Notes: a model not told the origin generated them from the sequence alone. A DNA stretch of 22,671 nt from a virus (IMGVR_UViG_3300046557_000683:1-22671), one strand, 5' to 3'. Numbered from the stretch's first letter, positions 1 through 7,341 are shown. Numbers and translations are program-made.

Positions 1-499
1 TGGCCTCGCGTGAGAACGAATCGGGCGCGTGCTCGCCTTCAAACACTTCGCGTACCCTCTCGCGCACCCTTTCGCGCTCCGTCCCGAGTACTTCGGTGGG
101 ATCGAAACCTACTGTTTTGATCACCTGTGCAACGTTCACGTCTACCTTGTCGCGATACTTCTCAGGCGCTCTGGCGCGCAGCAGCAGCGTGAGCAGCGCA
201 TCGGAGTATTCGATCTTCTCGTCGGTGCCTACCGGCTCACCATGCCAGTAGGACGTGCGCTTGTAGGGTGAGCCGTGCACGGCGCGCCGATACGCCTCTA
301 GTTCGAGCGCCTCAGTCGCCTGCCGTTCGGCCGCCTCAAACTCTGCCATGAACGCCGGGTTTTCCTGCCAGCGGTAAATCGTGTGCCGTGAGCCAATGCC
401 GGCCGACAACGCAGCAGCAGTGATGTTTCCGTGAGTGGCGAAGGCCTCCAGAAACGCGACCTTGGCTCGCGTCATACGTGCCTGACGCCGGTTCGTCAT
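1..499 (-). CDS. Small-terminase-like DNA-binding protein, partial (runs off left edge)
   Basis: The frame opens at ATG 499 (minus) and is still open at base 1, giving 166 codons without a stop. An in-frame TAA lies 3 nt upstream of the ATG, so no earlier start is possible. Residues 10-50 look like a helix-turn-helix of the phage small-terminase type: a long helix (TRAKVAFLEAFATHGNITAAA), then an AGIGSRHTIYRWQENPAF recognition segment. Further on come an LELEAYRRAVHG segment and a LLLRARAPEKYRDK segment, both usual in small terminases and phBC6A51-like proteins. The known role is recognition of phage DNA for packaging with the large subunit; that role is inferred here. The large terminase would lie off the left edge. 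The end of the visible part is rich in Arg, Glu and Val (ERERVRERVREV) because the DNA there is a 12-bp repeat. No clear ribosome-binding site is visible. Confidence 0.72.
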   Translation of the reverse strand, partial: MTNRRQARMTRAKVAFLEAFATHGNITAAALSAGIGSRHTIYRWQENPAFMAEFEAAERQATEALELEAYRRAVHGSPYKRTSYWHGEPVGTDEKIEYSDALLTLLLRARAPEKYRDKVDVNVAQVIKTVGFDPTEVLGTERERVRERVREVFEGEHAPDSFSREA

Positions 500-603
500 G
501 GGTTACTCACGGCCACTCACGGGTTACTCATCGACTCGCGGTCCGGCTGGCGCAAAGGTAGTCGAGCGCATATTGCATCTCATCTCAGCCCGTCCTGGAC
601 TTG

Positions 604-617
604 CTAACGGACGTTAG
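604..617. promoter_or_regulatory. Palindrome CTAACG-GA-CGTTAG in divergent intergenic region
   Basis: A perfect 6-bp inverted repeat with a 2-bp centre, followed 3 bp later by AACGTT (621-626). It sits in the 268-bp gap between the divergent terminase-like gene (start 499) and the plus operon (start 768). It is a possible operator; no protein can be assigned. The rest of 500-731 shows only three near-copies of GTGAGTAACC/GTGAGTGGCC next to the 499 start and no other clear signal. Confidence 0.3.
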
Positions 618-731
618 AAAAACGTTCACAAACCCGCGAGCTGCATCTCGGAACATGTCAAAAACAGGGCAGGCTGACGCCTCTAGACGCCGAGTATAGA
701 CCGCTTTCCCGGCATTTCAGTGTTCGACTGC

Positions 732-767
732 TTGACACTATGTCACCGCATCCCACATAGTGTCGGC
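732..767 (+). promoter_or_regulatory. Promoter with embedded inverted-repeat operator, leaderless
   Basis: TTGACA at 732-737 is a consensus -35. CATAGT at 756-761 serves as -10 after an 18-bp spacer. Transcription would begin about 7 nt after the -10, at the A of ATG 768, giving a leaderless mRNA. Over the same bases lies a perfect 10-bp inverted repeat, GACACTATGT (734-743) and ACATAGTGTC (755-764), separated by 11 bp. A repressor bound there would cover both promoter boxes. The XRE protein at the end of this operon (2831-3064) is a natural candidate; that link is inference. Confidence 0.6.
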
Positions 768-1601
768 ATGCAATCCACCAGCACACTGGAACGGACCGAA
801 ACGGTCACCGTGATTCCAGCGGACATGTATCGACTGCGTGTCGACTACAGCTATCGGGCCTACGGGTTTGTCGAGCTTCTCACGCCCGACGGCTACAACC
901 CAAAGCTCAAAAAGGGGCGGGCGCGCGGCTTCTCGTCTGCGGTCCTCCATCTTGCGCCGGCCAACCTCTCCGGGTTCAACGTCTGCCAATTCGCCTCCGT
1001 CGGATGCAAGGCAGCCTGTCTCAACACGGCGGGACACGGCGGGATCGTCAAGAAGGGTGAAACCACCAACGAGGTGCAGTTGGCGCGCATCGCGCGAACG
1101 TCGCTCTACTTTGGTAATCGCTTCGCCTTCAACGAACTACTCGTCAAGGCCATAGCCACCCACATCCGTCGGGCCACCCGTAAGGGACTGACCCCGGTGA
1201 TGCGGCTCAACGGGACGAGCGACCTTCCGTGGGAAACCATTCGCCTCAACGATGGGCGAACGGTCCTCGAAACCTTCCCGGATATCCAATTCTACGATTA
1301 CACCAAGAATCCGAAGCGCGCTCTGGCCAATGCCCGGGGCGAGCACCCGGCCAACTACCACCTGACCTTCTCGCGGTCGGAAACCAATTCGGCCGACTGT
1401 GCAGAGGTGCTGCGCGCCGGCGGCAACGTCGCGGTCGTCTTCTCCGGCCACCCACCGGCTACCTTCAACGGTCGCCCGGTCATCTCTGGCGACGACGACG
1501 ACTTGCGTTTCCTCGACCCTGCCGGCGTGGTCGTGGCTCTGAAGGCGAAGGGTCGCGGCAAGCGCGACACCTCCGGGTTCGTAGTGCGGGTGGTGGCGTG
1601 A
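768..1601 (+). CDS. GP88-like phage protein
   Basis: A 277-aa protein of the kind found in mycobacteriophages and other phages as the GP88 family, whose function is not established. Visible marks are a lysine-rich NPKLKKGRARGFSSAVLHL segment (about 44-62), a cysteine cluster NVCQFASVGCKAAC (C73, C80, C84) followed by GHGG, a helical segment with RTSLYFGNRFAFNELLVKAI, and an MRLNGTSDLPWE motif near 145. The C-terminal part (YHLTFSRSE, VVFSGHPP, DDDDLRFLDPAG) looks like a beta-rich nucleotide- or metal-binding fold. The frame is open for 16 codons upstream (to GTG 720), but those codons are the promoter and operator, so ATG 768 is chosen as a leaderless start. It is the first gene of a five-gene run and overlaps the next gene by one base (TGATG). 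The family call is from memory of motif layout. Confidence 0.6.
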   Translation: MQSTSTLERTETVTVIPADMYRLRVDYSYRAYGFVELLTPDGYNPKLKKGRARGFSSAVLHLAPANLSGFNVCQFASVGCKAACLNTAGHGGIVKKGETTNEVQLARIARTSLYFGNRFAFNELLVKAIATHIRRATRKGLTPVMRLNGTSDLPWETIRLNDGRTVLETFPDIQFYDYTKNPKRALANARGEHPANYHLTFSRSETNSADCAEVLRAGGNVAVVFSGHPPATFNGRPVISGDDDDLRFLDPAGVVVALKAKGRGKRDTSGFVVRVVA

Positions 1602-2020
1602 TGTACGTCACTCACATCACCCTCCCGGTCGTCTTCGCCGCCGACAGCGACACCGAAGCGCGCGCCATTGTCGAGATGCTGCGGACTCACCTCGCGGACA
1701 CGTCGTTCGCCAAACTCCTGTCGGACGACACCGCGTGGGAGATCAGCGACTACCCGGACGCAACGTTGCAAGAGGTGCTGCCATACGTTGAGCCGCGCCC
1801 GGTCACCCTCGACCCGTCCGAGGTTGCTGCCCTCGCGGATGAGGCGGCGATGGAATCAGAGATTCACCTCTGGTCACCCTTCGCCATTGCGGACCGCGAA
1901 GCAGCCGCACGCCGGCACCACCTCTGGCACGCCACGCAGGGCACCTATGTCTGCGTGCGTTGCGGCCAGTTTTCGCGCAACGCGACACCTTGCACCACCC
2001 CGGAAGGATCCCGTTCATGA
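1601..2020 (+). CDS. Hypothetical protein, second gene of plus operon
   Basis: A 139-aa protein of unknown function. The ATG shares its A with the stop of the preceding gene (TGATG), which points to translational coupling. The same frame is open far upstream inside the previous gene, but that part is a shadow translation. The protein starts with a beta-strand-like segment (YVTHITLPVVFAAD), continues with a helix (DTEARAIVEMLRTHL) and is acidic. Near the C-terminus there is a YVCVRCGQFSRNATPC segment, a possible zinc-binding knuckle (CVRC plus a later C). No family is recognised. The next gene overlaps its stop by ATGA. Confidence 0.7.
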   Translation: MYVTHITLPVVFAADSDTEARAIVEMLRTHLADTSFAKLLSDDTAWEISDYPDATLQEVLPYVEPRPVTLDPSEVAALADEAAMESEIHLWSPFAIADREAAARRHHLWHATQGTYVCVRCGQFSRNATPCTTPEGSRS

Positions 2021-2424
2021 CCACCCCCTCCGACCCGCGCCCGGCGATAGCACTCGCCCGGCGTATGGGCCAATTCATCGACGCGCAGTACGCCACCGGC
2101 GTCACCCACGAGGACATGCTTGCCACCCTTGAGCGCGCGCTGCTGATCGAGCGCGCGCTGCCCGGCCATACCAACGACACCACTAACGAGCACACAGTTA
2201 CCGTGCGCGCTCTGCCCCACGCCGACGAGAACAACCACCCGGCCCGCGTGGCGTGCGAGGGCACCCACATCTGCGAACAACTAGCTACCGTCAATTGGCA
2301 CTTTGCCCACGACGCGACTGGCACGGCTAGCGATACGGCATTGTGCCCACAGCATGCGGCCGAATGGATGAGCGACTATTGCGAGGGGTACGACACCGGG
2401 ATCCTTGAGCGGGTGAGCGCATGA
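2017..2424 (+). CDS. Hypothetical protein with Cys/His pairs
   Basis: A 135-aa protein of unknown function. ATG 2017 overlaps the previous stop (ATGA) and is preceded by GGAAGG at 2002-2007, so it is preferred over an in-frame upstream ATG at 1960 buried in the previous gene. The N-terminal half is helical (ALARRMGQFIDAQY, MLATLERALLIERAL). The C-terminal half carries spaced cysteines and histidines (CEGTHICEQL, WHFAH, LCPQHAAEW, YCEGYD) that could bind a metal. The layout loosely resembles the next gene, which also ends in Cys/His-containing segments; paralogy is possible but not shown. Confidence 0.7.
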   Translation: MTTPSDPRPAIALARRMGQFIDAQYATGVTHEDMLATLERALLIERALPGHTNDTTNEHTVTVRALPHADENNHPARVACEGTHICEQLATVNWHFAHDATGTASDTALCPQHAAEWMSDYCEGYDTGILERVSA

Positions 2425-2834
2425 CCACCGCCCCGGCCACCCACCTGCACGTTGGACCAGCCGGCTCGCTGGTCCTCTGCGGCTTCGACGACCTGACCCC
2501 GGAGGACGAGTACGAGCGCCTGACCAGCGTCATGGATGCCCTCAGCCTGCCCACCGGCAACCTCGCCCAGATGCGCGCGGCCATCCTCGCGCTTCAGGGT
2601 CCGGCCACCCCGGCCACCCGCCCGACGTGCTTCTACTGGGGCGCGGGCGAAGGCTGCGATGACTACCGCTTCTGGATTGAGCCGCACCCGGAAGGGCAGT
2701 TCGCTCCCGGCATGGTGTGCGGCAGCCACATCGTCGACCACACCGCCGACCACGCCAACCTCGGCACTGAATGGGTGATCAGGGAGTGGCTCGGGGCCAC
2801 CCCGGTCTACCCGGATGACGGCGATTGGAAATGA
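2421..2834 (+). CDS. Hypothetical protein, fourth gene of plus operon
   Basis: A 137-aa acidic protein of unknown function. It starts at an ATGA overlap with the previous gene and ends in an ATGA overlap with the XRE regulator. Visible segments are LHVGPAGSLVLCGFDDLTPEDEYERL, a helix (GNLAQMRAAILALQ), CFYWGAGEGCDDYRFW, and VCGSHIVDHTADHANLG with several histidines. A small metal-binding fold is possible. No family is recognised. Confidence 0.68.
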   Translation: MTTAPATHLHVGPAGSLVLCGFDDLTPEDEYERLTSVMDALSLPTGNLAQMRAAILALQGPATPATRPTCFYWGAGEGCDDYRFWIEPHPEGQFAPGMVCGSHIVDHTADHANLGTEWVIREWLGATPVYPDDGDWK

Positions 2835-3064
2835 CCGGCGACGAGATGCGCGCCTGGCGCTTCGGACGCAACCTGCGCCAGCAAGACCTCGCCACCCTGC
2901 TCGACGTCACACGCCAGACCATCGCCGGCTGGGAGGCCACCCCGCACGCGATACCCACGCTGGTCAGCCTCGCGATCCAGACGCTGGACCGGGAGATTGC
3001 GACCAGCCCAGGTGCCGCGCCATTGCCTCAATCGCCCGGTCCACGGGTACGTCTTCGAGCGTGA
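2831..3064 (+). CDS. XRE-family HTH regulator
   Basis: A 77-aa DNA-binding protein. Residues 5-45 form a lambda-repressor-like helix-turn-helix: MRAWRFGRNLRQQDLATLLD, VTRQTIAGWEATPHAIP. The start ATG overlaps the previous stop (ATGA); a TTG two codons earlier is less likely. As the last gene of the operon led by the 732-767 promoter, it may act on the inverted repeat there and so regulate itself; that is inference. The last 20 residues are low complexity (GAAPLPQSPGPRVRLRA). Its 3' end overlaps the convergent gene 2964-3323 by 101 bp, so the two mRNAs are complementary there. Confidence 0.78.
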   Translation: MTGDEMRAWRFGRNLRQQDLATLLDVTRQTIAGWEATPHAIPTLVSLAIQTLDREIATSPGAAPLPQSPGPRVRLRA

Positions 3065-3323
3065 GACGGCGCGTCGCCCAGATGCGCGCGCGCATCTGAA
3101 ACCGGAATACCTGCAACGTGGCCGACCAGTTGAGGGGCAGCGCATCCGCGGCTTGCTCGAGGTCGGCTACCAGCGTCACCAGGGCTAACCGATCACCCCG
3201 TCCGGCACCCTGGCCGTTCGACCCGGTGCCGCCCTCCGCGCCGGCCAGCAGCTCCTGCCAGTGGCGCAGGTACTGCTCGATCTTCTCCGGGCTGTAGTCC
3301 TCGAGCGCGGCGTTGTCAGCCAC
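2964..3323 (-). CDS. Hypothetical protein, last gene of minus early operon
   Basis: A 119-aa protein of unknown function starting at GTG 3323, which overlaps the end of the upstream gene by 8 bp. It begins with a helix (YSPEKIEQYLRHWQELL), passes a Gly-rich stretch, and continues with helices (LALVTLVADLEQAADALPL, VDRAIEAMARHLGW). The final 14 or so residues (SQSPGPASGSRG) are low complexity and lie opposite the end of the XRE gene on the other strand. It closes the long minus operon that begins near 10108. No terminator is visible at the convergent junction. Confidence 0.65.
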   Translation of the reverse strand: MADNAALEDYSPEKIEQYLRHWQELLAGAEGGTGSNGQGAGRGDRLALVTLVADLEQAADALPLNWSATLQVFRFQMRARIWATRRLTLEDVPVDRAIEAMARHLGWSQSPGPASGSRG

Positions 3324-3963
3324 CCAGCTCCCCCTTCAGCACGCCCATCGGGTGCAATGCCGATTGCGGCACCCAGTACGCCGGCTTGCCGTGCGGCGTG
3401 AGCCGCGCGTACATCGTGTGCTTGCCTTCGCGCGCGTAGCACCACCCCGCCATCGTGAACTCCGGCGCTTCGCCGTACACCAGCACGAACGGGTGGTCGT
3501 CCACGTCGGTGTCGTACAGCAGCAGGTGCCCGTCCGAGTAACGCGTCGTCCGCACCTGCACCGGTCCGGCATCCCGCGCTTTGTAATTGCCAAGCTGCCC
3601 GGACCAGAACCGATCGATGAACTTGGCCACCACCAGCTCGCCGCACGCACCGGTAATGTCGGCATACCACGCCTCGTCCGGCGTGCCGTGCGGCTCGTTG
3701 ATGCCGGTCCGTCGGAGGTTGTCAATGCGTCGCGTCACCCCGACCTGGGCGGCTTGAAAAAGCTCGTGCGGCGACAACCGGACAGTGACACAAAATGCCG
3801 TAACACGGGTCACTTCTGTTGTTACAGCATCCGGTCCCGGGGGGCGCGAAGCAGCACCCCGCCCCGGGAGATAGGGGTCTGGGGGAAGAGGGTCCAAAGA
3901 TTCCGTAACAAGGTTTTTTTGCTTTAGCGGAATCCGGTTACGGAATCCCTCATTCGTCGTCAT
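3316..3963 (-). CDS. Phage protein with possible PD-(D/E)XK-like core
   Basis: A 215-aa protein if ATG 3963 is used; that start overlaps the upstream ATPase gene by 14 bp. The first 55 or so residues are Pro-rich and poorly structured, so a later start is possible. The core runs from about residue 60: LSPHELFQAAQVGVTRRID, then GACGELVVAKFIDRFW (E109), then DAGPVQVRTTRYSDGHLLLYD (D131), then HPFVLVYGEAPEFTMAGW and PAYWVPQSALHP. The order helix-E, then D-x-VQVRTT, then a beta strand is like the restriction-endonuclease-like fold seen in many unannotated phage proteins. Nuclease activity is a guess and no catalytic lysine is clear. It sits directly after the RepA-like ATPase. Confidence 0.68.
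   Translation of the reverse strand: MTTNEGFRNRIPLKQKNLVTESLDPLPPDPYLPGRGAASRPPGPDAVTTEVTRVTAFCVTVRLSPHELFQAAQVGVTRRIDNLRRTGINEPHGTPDEAWYADITGACGELVVAKFIDRFWSGQLGNYKARDAGPVQVRTTRYSDGHLLLYDTDVDDHPFVLVYGEAPEFTMAGWCYAREGKHTMYARLTPHGKPAYWVPQSALHPMGVLKGELGG
3899..3947. repeat. 11-bp inverted repeat GATTCCGTAAC / GTTACGGAATC
   Basis: GATTCCGTAAC (3899-3909) and GTTACGGAATC (3937-3947) are perfect reverse complements 27 bp apart. The spacer holds a run of seven T (plus strand). Related words lie nearby: CCGTAACA at 4026-4033 and CCGTAACA near 3799. It spans the junction of the ATPase gene and the next minus gene, so it could be a regulatory stem or processing site. Confidence 0.45.
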
Positions 3964-5359
3964 CCGCGTCCCCCAACGGGTCCGGGAAATCGTCCCCGAA
4001 CACATTCCGGAACGGTTCCGGAACATCCGTAACAGGCCCCTCCGGAACAAGCTCCCAGACCGCCGGATTGCCCTTGCTGCCGGGCTGGAGCTGGCGTACC
4101 TGACCGCTCTTCAGCAACCGTGCCAGCGTGCCGCGCACCGTCTCCTGGCCAGCCGCGTCCGGCCGCCCGATGAGGAACGCGATCTTGCGCGTGTCACACG
4201 GCCCGCGGCGCGCCAGCACGTCCAGGATCTGGTCCTGCACCGACGCCCGCTGGCCAATGTCGGAGGCCTCGTGCAGCGCGCACGGCTCGAAGCGCACCGC
4301 CCCGTCGGGTACGAACACCACCCGCAACGCGAACGGCGCCAGCAGCTCGGTGTCGTTGGCCTTGTGCTGGTAGATGCCGAGGTGCATGCTGTCGCGCACG
4401 CTCTGCTCTTCGCTCTTACGTACCTCGAAGCCGGAGCGCGCCCCGTTCCTGAAGTAGATCGAGCCGAACGGATCCACCCGCCCGGGTTGCTGCGCCTGCC
4501 GCAGCGCGCTCTCGCGCGAGATGTGATGCACCGCGAGGCGCGTCACCCCGCCCAGCAGGCGCAGGTTGTTCATCGCCCCGCGCGCAATGTCGTCGTCGCT
4601 GAGCTTGCCGTTGACCATGAAGCCCACGCTGTCGGTTACCACCAGCCCGATGCCCTCGCGCGCGATCAGCCCGCGCAGGTTGTCTACCTCGTCGGCCAGC
4701 GCGCGCAGGATGGCCGCCTCCGGCTTCGAGGCGATGGTGCCGACGTAGATCAGGTCTTCGGGCACCTCGATGCCCAGGCCGGCACACAGTCGCCGCAGCC
4801 GCCGCCCGAACGTCTCGTCATTGGTTTCCCAGTCGGCGTACAGCACCCGCAGGCGGCGGTTCGGCCGCGTGCCCCACGGCAGCGACGTGCCGCTCGCGAC
4901 GCAGATGGCGATCAGCAGCGCCAGCATCGACTTGGCGCTGGCCCCGTCGCCATACAGCATCGACGTCTCCGACTCCAGGACCAGCCCCGGCACCAGCCAC
5001 TTGAGCGGTCCCGTGTCGAGCATGTCGCGCGCCCGCACGTACGGCGGCGGCGCGTTCCACTGCACCGCCACGATGGCCGTCGCGGTGCTGATCAGCTCGT
5101 ACCACGGGTACTCGTTATTGCGCTTGCCGATCGCCCCGCCCGTGCGCGACTGGCCTTCCAGGCTGAGCAGGTTCACCTTGACCGGGCCGGCCACATGCAG
5201 CCAGCCCTGCTCGCTGATGCATTCCACCATCAGGTCGGCCAGCAATTCGGCATGCACCTCGCGCACCTTGGCGAAGTGCAGCCGTACCTGCGGCCAGGTC
5301 ACCATCCACTCGTTGCCGTAGCGATGCACGTCGCTCGGCGACGGGTTCACGGCTGCCAC
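3950..5359 (-). CDS. RepA-like AAA (RecA-fold) replication ATPase
   Basis: A 469-aa cytoplasmic P-loop ATPase like plasmid/phage RepA or DnaB-type helicases, probably used in phage DNA replication. The Walker A motif is GDGASAKS (137-144), after LVPGLVLESETSMLY. The segment LYADWETN (173-180) carries the conserved acidic pair, and GLVVTDS (238-244) is the Walker B strand. Downstream come HHISRESA and DPFGSIYFRNGAR, which fit the sensor region. The C-terminal part (about 390-440) is a winged-helix-like segment: ILDVLARRGPCDTRKIAFLIG, then VRGTLARLLKSGQVRQL. The tail is acidic (FGDDFPDPLGDADDDE). The start is GTG 5359, overlapping the upstream gene by 13 bp. The length fits phage AAA ATPases. 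The recombination genes just upstream support the replication role. Confidence 0.8.
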   Translation of the reverse strand: MAAVNPSPSDVHRYGNEWMVTWPQVRLHFAKVREVHAELLADLMVECISEQGWLHVAGPVKVNLLSLEGQSRTGGAIGKRNNEYPWYELISTATAIVAVQWNAPPPYVRARDMLDTGPLKWLVPGLVLESETSMLYGDGASAKSMLALLIAICVASGTSLPWGTRPNRRLRVLYADWETNDETFGRRLRRLCAGLGIEVPEDLIYVGTIASKPEAAILRALADEVDNLRGLIAREGIGLVVTDSVGFMVNGKLSDDDIARGAMNNLRLLGGVTRLAVHHISRESALRQAQQPGRVDPFGSIYFRNGARSGFEVRKSEEQSVRDSMHLGIYQHKANDTELLAPFALRVVFVPDGAVRFEPCALHEASDIGQRASVQDQILDVLARRGPCDTRKIAFLIGRPDAAGQETVRGTLARLLKSGQVRQLQPGSKGNPAVWELVPEGPVTDVPEPFRNVFGDDFPDPLGDADDDE

Positions 5360-5571
5360 GCGTGCAGATCGAACTGCCAGCTTTGATGCGGCGGCGATTG
5401 CGTCGGCGCGCGCGGCGCTCGGCGCGGAGGAGGCGACGGTGACGCGGGCGACGTCTCTGGATGATGGTCCAGCCAGTCGGGAAGGCTGTCGTCCACTCGG
5501 CCGTATTTCGCATTCAGCTCCTCCAGCCTGTTGGCTACATGCAGCCGACGCTGCCGATCACGTTCGGTCAT
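5347..5571 (-). CDS. Small protein, Pro-rich C-terminus
   Basis: A 74-aa protein of unknown function between the nuclease and ATPase genes. The start ATG overlaps the VRR-NUC stop (ATGA). The N-terminal half is a charged helix (MTERDRQRRLHVANRLEELNAKYG); the C-terminal half is rich in Pro, Ser and Arg and likely unfolded. It could be a helicase-loading or adaptor peptide by position only. Confidence 0.55.
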   Translation of the reverse strand: MTERDRQRRLHVANRLEELNAKYGRVDDSLPDWLDHHPETSPASPSPPPRRAPRAPTQSPPHQSWQFDLHAWQP

Positions 5572-6140
5572 CCCAGTGCGCCCTCGAGCAGAACGGACCG
5601 CACCCGCTCCTCATCATGCGGTCGCCAGACGAATACATCGATCCCGTCGCACGCTTCCAGCGCGCGCAGCCACGCCTCCTGCTGTTTGCTGAGCCGCCCC
5701 GCCTCAGCCTTCAGCTCGGCGAATACCAGCCGCCCACCCTTCAGCAGCACCATGTCGGGAAAGCCGGACGGCGAGTGGTCCGACCGCCAGGTGAAATAGA
5801 CCAGCCATCCGCCGCGGATGGCCCAGCGAACTACCTGAGCGCGCCAGTCGCGCTCGCTGGTCGCGCGCCAGATGGCGACGCGCGGATTGGCAGCCACAAC
5901 CACGGGTTCCTCCAGGCGAGTGATCGACCAGTTGCCATTCGGCAGCCGCGCCCAGCGGTGCGTGCCGGCCAGCATGACGGCGGCCCGCCAGCCGCGCATC
6001 TGGCACGCCCGCGAGCACCACTTCTGACGCGCCCGCTGCACCCACATCGTGCGTCCGCAGGACTGGCAGGCCCGCTCGTAATACGCGGTGCCATGCTCGT
6101 CGTACGGCACCGCGGGACGCACCATGAGCGCGGGGCGCAC
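5568..6140 (-). CDS. VRR-NUC domain nuclease with N-terminal zinc finger
   Basis: A 190-aa protein. The N-terminal part has four cysteines as CQSC and CSRAC (C25, C28, C42, C46), a likely zinc ribbon. The C-terminal half is a VRR-NUC type PD-(D/E)XK nuclease: SERDWRAQVVRWAIRGGW (E96), SGFPDMVLL (D129), FAELKAEAGRLSKQQ (E142, K144, Q153), then VFVWRP. Known relatives act on branched DNA or as phage nucleases. Here it follows a RecT-like annealing protein, so the pair could form a phage recombination unit; that is inference. The start is GTG 6140, 3 nt after the previous stop; ATG 6125 is a good alternative. The end overlaps the next gene by ATGA. Confidence 0.82.
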   Translation of the reverse strand: MRPALMVRPAVPYDEHGTAYYERACQSCGRTMWVQRARQKWCSRACQMRGWRAAVMLAGTHRWARLPNGNWSITRLEEPVVVAANPRVAIWRATSERDWRAQVVRWAIRGGWLVYFTWRSDHSPSGFPDMVLLKGGRLVFAELKAEAGRLSKQQEAWLRALEACDGIDVFVWRPHDEERVRSVLLEGALG

Positions 6141-6143
6141 GCC

Positions 6144-6854
6144 TCAGTCGTCCTCCTCGGCATCCTCCTCGGCGTCCGCTTCCGGCTCGGGCGGCGGCAG
6201 CGCCTCGTCCGGGTACGCGTTGTCGAAGATCCGTTTGTGCATCTCGGCATTCGCCTTGACGCGCGCCGGGTCGCTGCGCTCGGCGATCTCGGCGCGCATC
6301 TCCTGGTCGATGTCCTCCTCGTCCGGCATGTCGGCCCCGAAGGCGAGCCGCGCGGCGCGCGCAATCGAGCGCTTCTCGGCGATCTCCACCGGGTGGACGC
6401 CAATCGGCGCGGACTTCTTCTTCTCGCGCTCCGCGCGCGAGCGGGCCGCGTCCACGTCGGCGCGGGATACCTTGCCGCGCGCCGACACCTCGCCCCACTC
6501 CGAGGTGCGGATCACCGTCTCGATGACGATGTCGTCGGCCTCGTACCCCCACTGCTCGCGCTCGTCCTTCGTCAGCGGCCGCGACTTGATGCCCCGAAAG
6601 CCGGGGTTGCGGCGCAGCAGGCGGCCGTGGCCCTCGATGGTGATCCAGGGATGGCCCTCGAACAGCGTCAGGTCGGTGACCGGGTCGAGGCCCCAGCGGC
6701 GCGCGAGCACGAAGACCACGTTGAGCTGCTCGCGGGTGGCGTTCTCCAGCCCGAAGCGCGCCGCTCGATTCATGTCGATGCGGCGCTTCAATTCGGCGTC
6801 GCTGAACAGCACCGGCGCCGACGGTTGGCGACGCTCCAGGCTCGTGTCGGTCAT
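6144..6854 (-). CDS. RecT-like single-strand annealing protein (probable)
   Basis: A 236-aa protein. GGAGGGG followed by CAC puts the ribosome-binding site just before ATG 6854, which therefore beats the in-frame GTG 6866. Segments resembling RecT/Red-beta type proteins are LNVVFVLARRWGLDPVTDLTLFEG, HPWITIEGHGRLLRR, a SRPLTKDEREQWGY/DDIVIETVIRT strand pair, and VHPVEIAEKRSIARAARLAFG. The C-terminus is very acidic (EPEADAEEDAEEDD), as in proteins that bind SSB or mimic DNA. Known relatives anneal single strands in phage recombination. The VRR-NUC gene directly downstream supports this. The match is by motif layout, so a different annealing family is possible. Confidence 0.6.
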   Translation of the reverse strand: MTDTSLERRQPSAPVLFSDAELKRRIDMNRAARFGLENATREQLNVVFVLARRWGLDPVTDLTLFEGHPWITIEGHGRLLRRNPGFRGIKSRPLTKDEREQWGYEADDIVIETVIRTSEWGEVSARGKVSRADVDAARSRAEREKKKSAPIGVHPVEIAEKRSIARAARLAFGADMPDEEDIDQEMRAEIAERSDPARVKANAEMHKRIFDNAYPDEALPPPEPEADAEEDAEEDD

Positions 6855-6997
6855 GTGCCCCTCCACACCAGCAGCAGCGCGCCGCCGGTGATCAGCGCGA
6901 ACACCAGCGCCAGGCGCAGCGTCGCCTCACACTGGCGCGCGCGGCGGTGACGTTCCATGTGAAACCTCAGGAAGTCGTCGGGATCCATCAGGGTCAT
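6851..6997 (-). CDS. 48-aa single-span membrane protein
   Basis: A 48-aa protein joined by ATGA overlaps to both neighbours. Residues 1-23 are charged (MDPDDFLRFHMERHRRARQ). Residues 27-45 are a hydrophobic segment (LRLALVFALITGGALLLVW), predicted to span the membrane with the basic N-terminus inside. The same frame is open further upstream to 7195, but that part lies inside the transglycosylase gene and reads as Arg-rich shadow. Being next to a secreted wall hydrolase, it could be a small holin or spanin-like partner; this is speculative. Confidence 0.55.
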   Translation of the reverse strand: MTLMDPDDFLRFHMERHRRARQCEATLRLALVFALITGGALLLVWRGT

Positions 6998-7341
6998 GCA
7001 CACGTCCATGCGCTGGCGCGGCCGTCGAGGATCGCGCGAGCGAGAAAGTCGAGGGATTCGTAGGGGTTGAACGGGTCGGTGTAGCCGAGCGCGTAGAACC
7101 GCCCCAGCTCGCCGCCGCGATGAAGCTGCACCGCGCCGAAGCTCGTGCCTCGATCGCCGATCGAATGCGGGTCGTACGTGCCGCCCGTCTCGCACGCCAC
7201 CATGCGGTGCAGGCGGCTGGCCGCGACGCCGGTGTCGGCCGCCGCGGCGGCGATGGCCTGGTAGGTGTCCTCGGTGGTGTACGCCTGCGCCGGCGTGGCT
7301 TGCAGCGCCAGCAGCAGCGCGCCCGCGGCCCAGAGCTTCAT
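6994..7341 (-). CDS. Secreted lytic transglycosylase-like protein
   Basis: A 115-aa protein with a signal peptide: MKLWAAGALLLALQATPAQA, cleavage expected after residue 20. The rest is a small lysozyme/SLT-like domain: helix DTYQAIAAAAADTGVAAS, the catalytic-type MVACETGG with E51, then DPHSIGDRGTSFGAVQLH and NPYESLDFLARAIL. Known relatives cut peptidoglycan. Its place among early recombination genes is odd for an endolysin; it may act at entry or in host wall remodelling. The start overlaps the previous stop (ATGA). Confidence 0.75.
   Translation of the reverse strand: MKLWAAGALLLALQATPAQAYTTEDTYQAIAAAAADTGVAASRLHRMVACETGGTYDPHSIGDRGTSFGAVQLHRGGELGRFYALGYTDPFNPYESLDFLARAILDGRASAWTCA

Noticed and set aside
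29-271. Open plus-strand frame rich in Phe, Pro and His
   Set aside because: It is antisense to the small-terminase-like gene, which has a helix-turn-helix and a normal start; the plus frame has no likely family.
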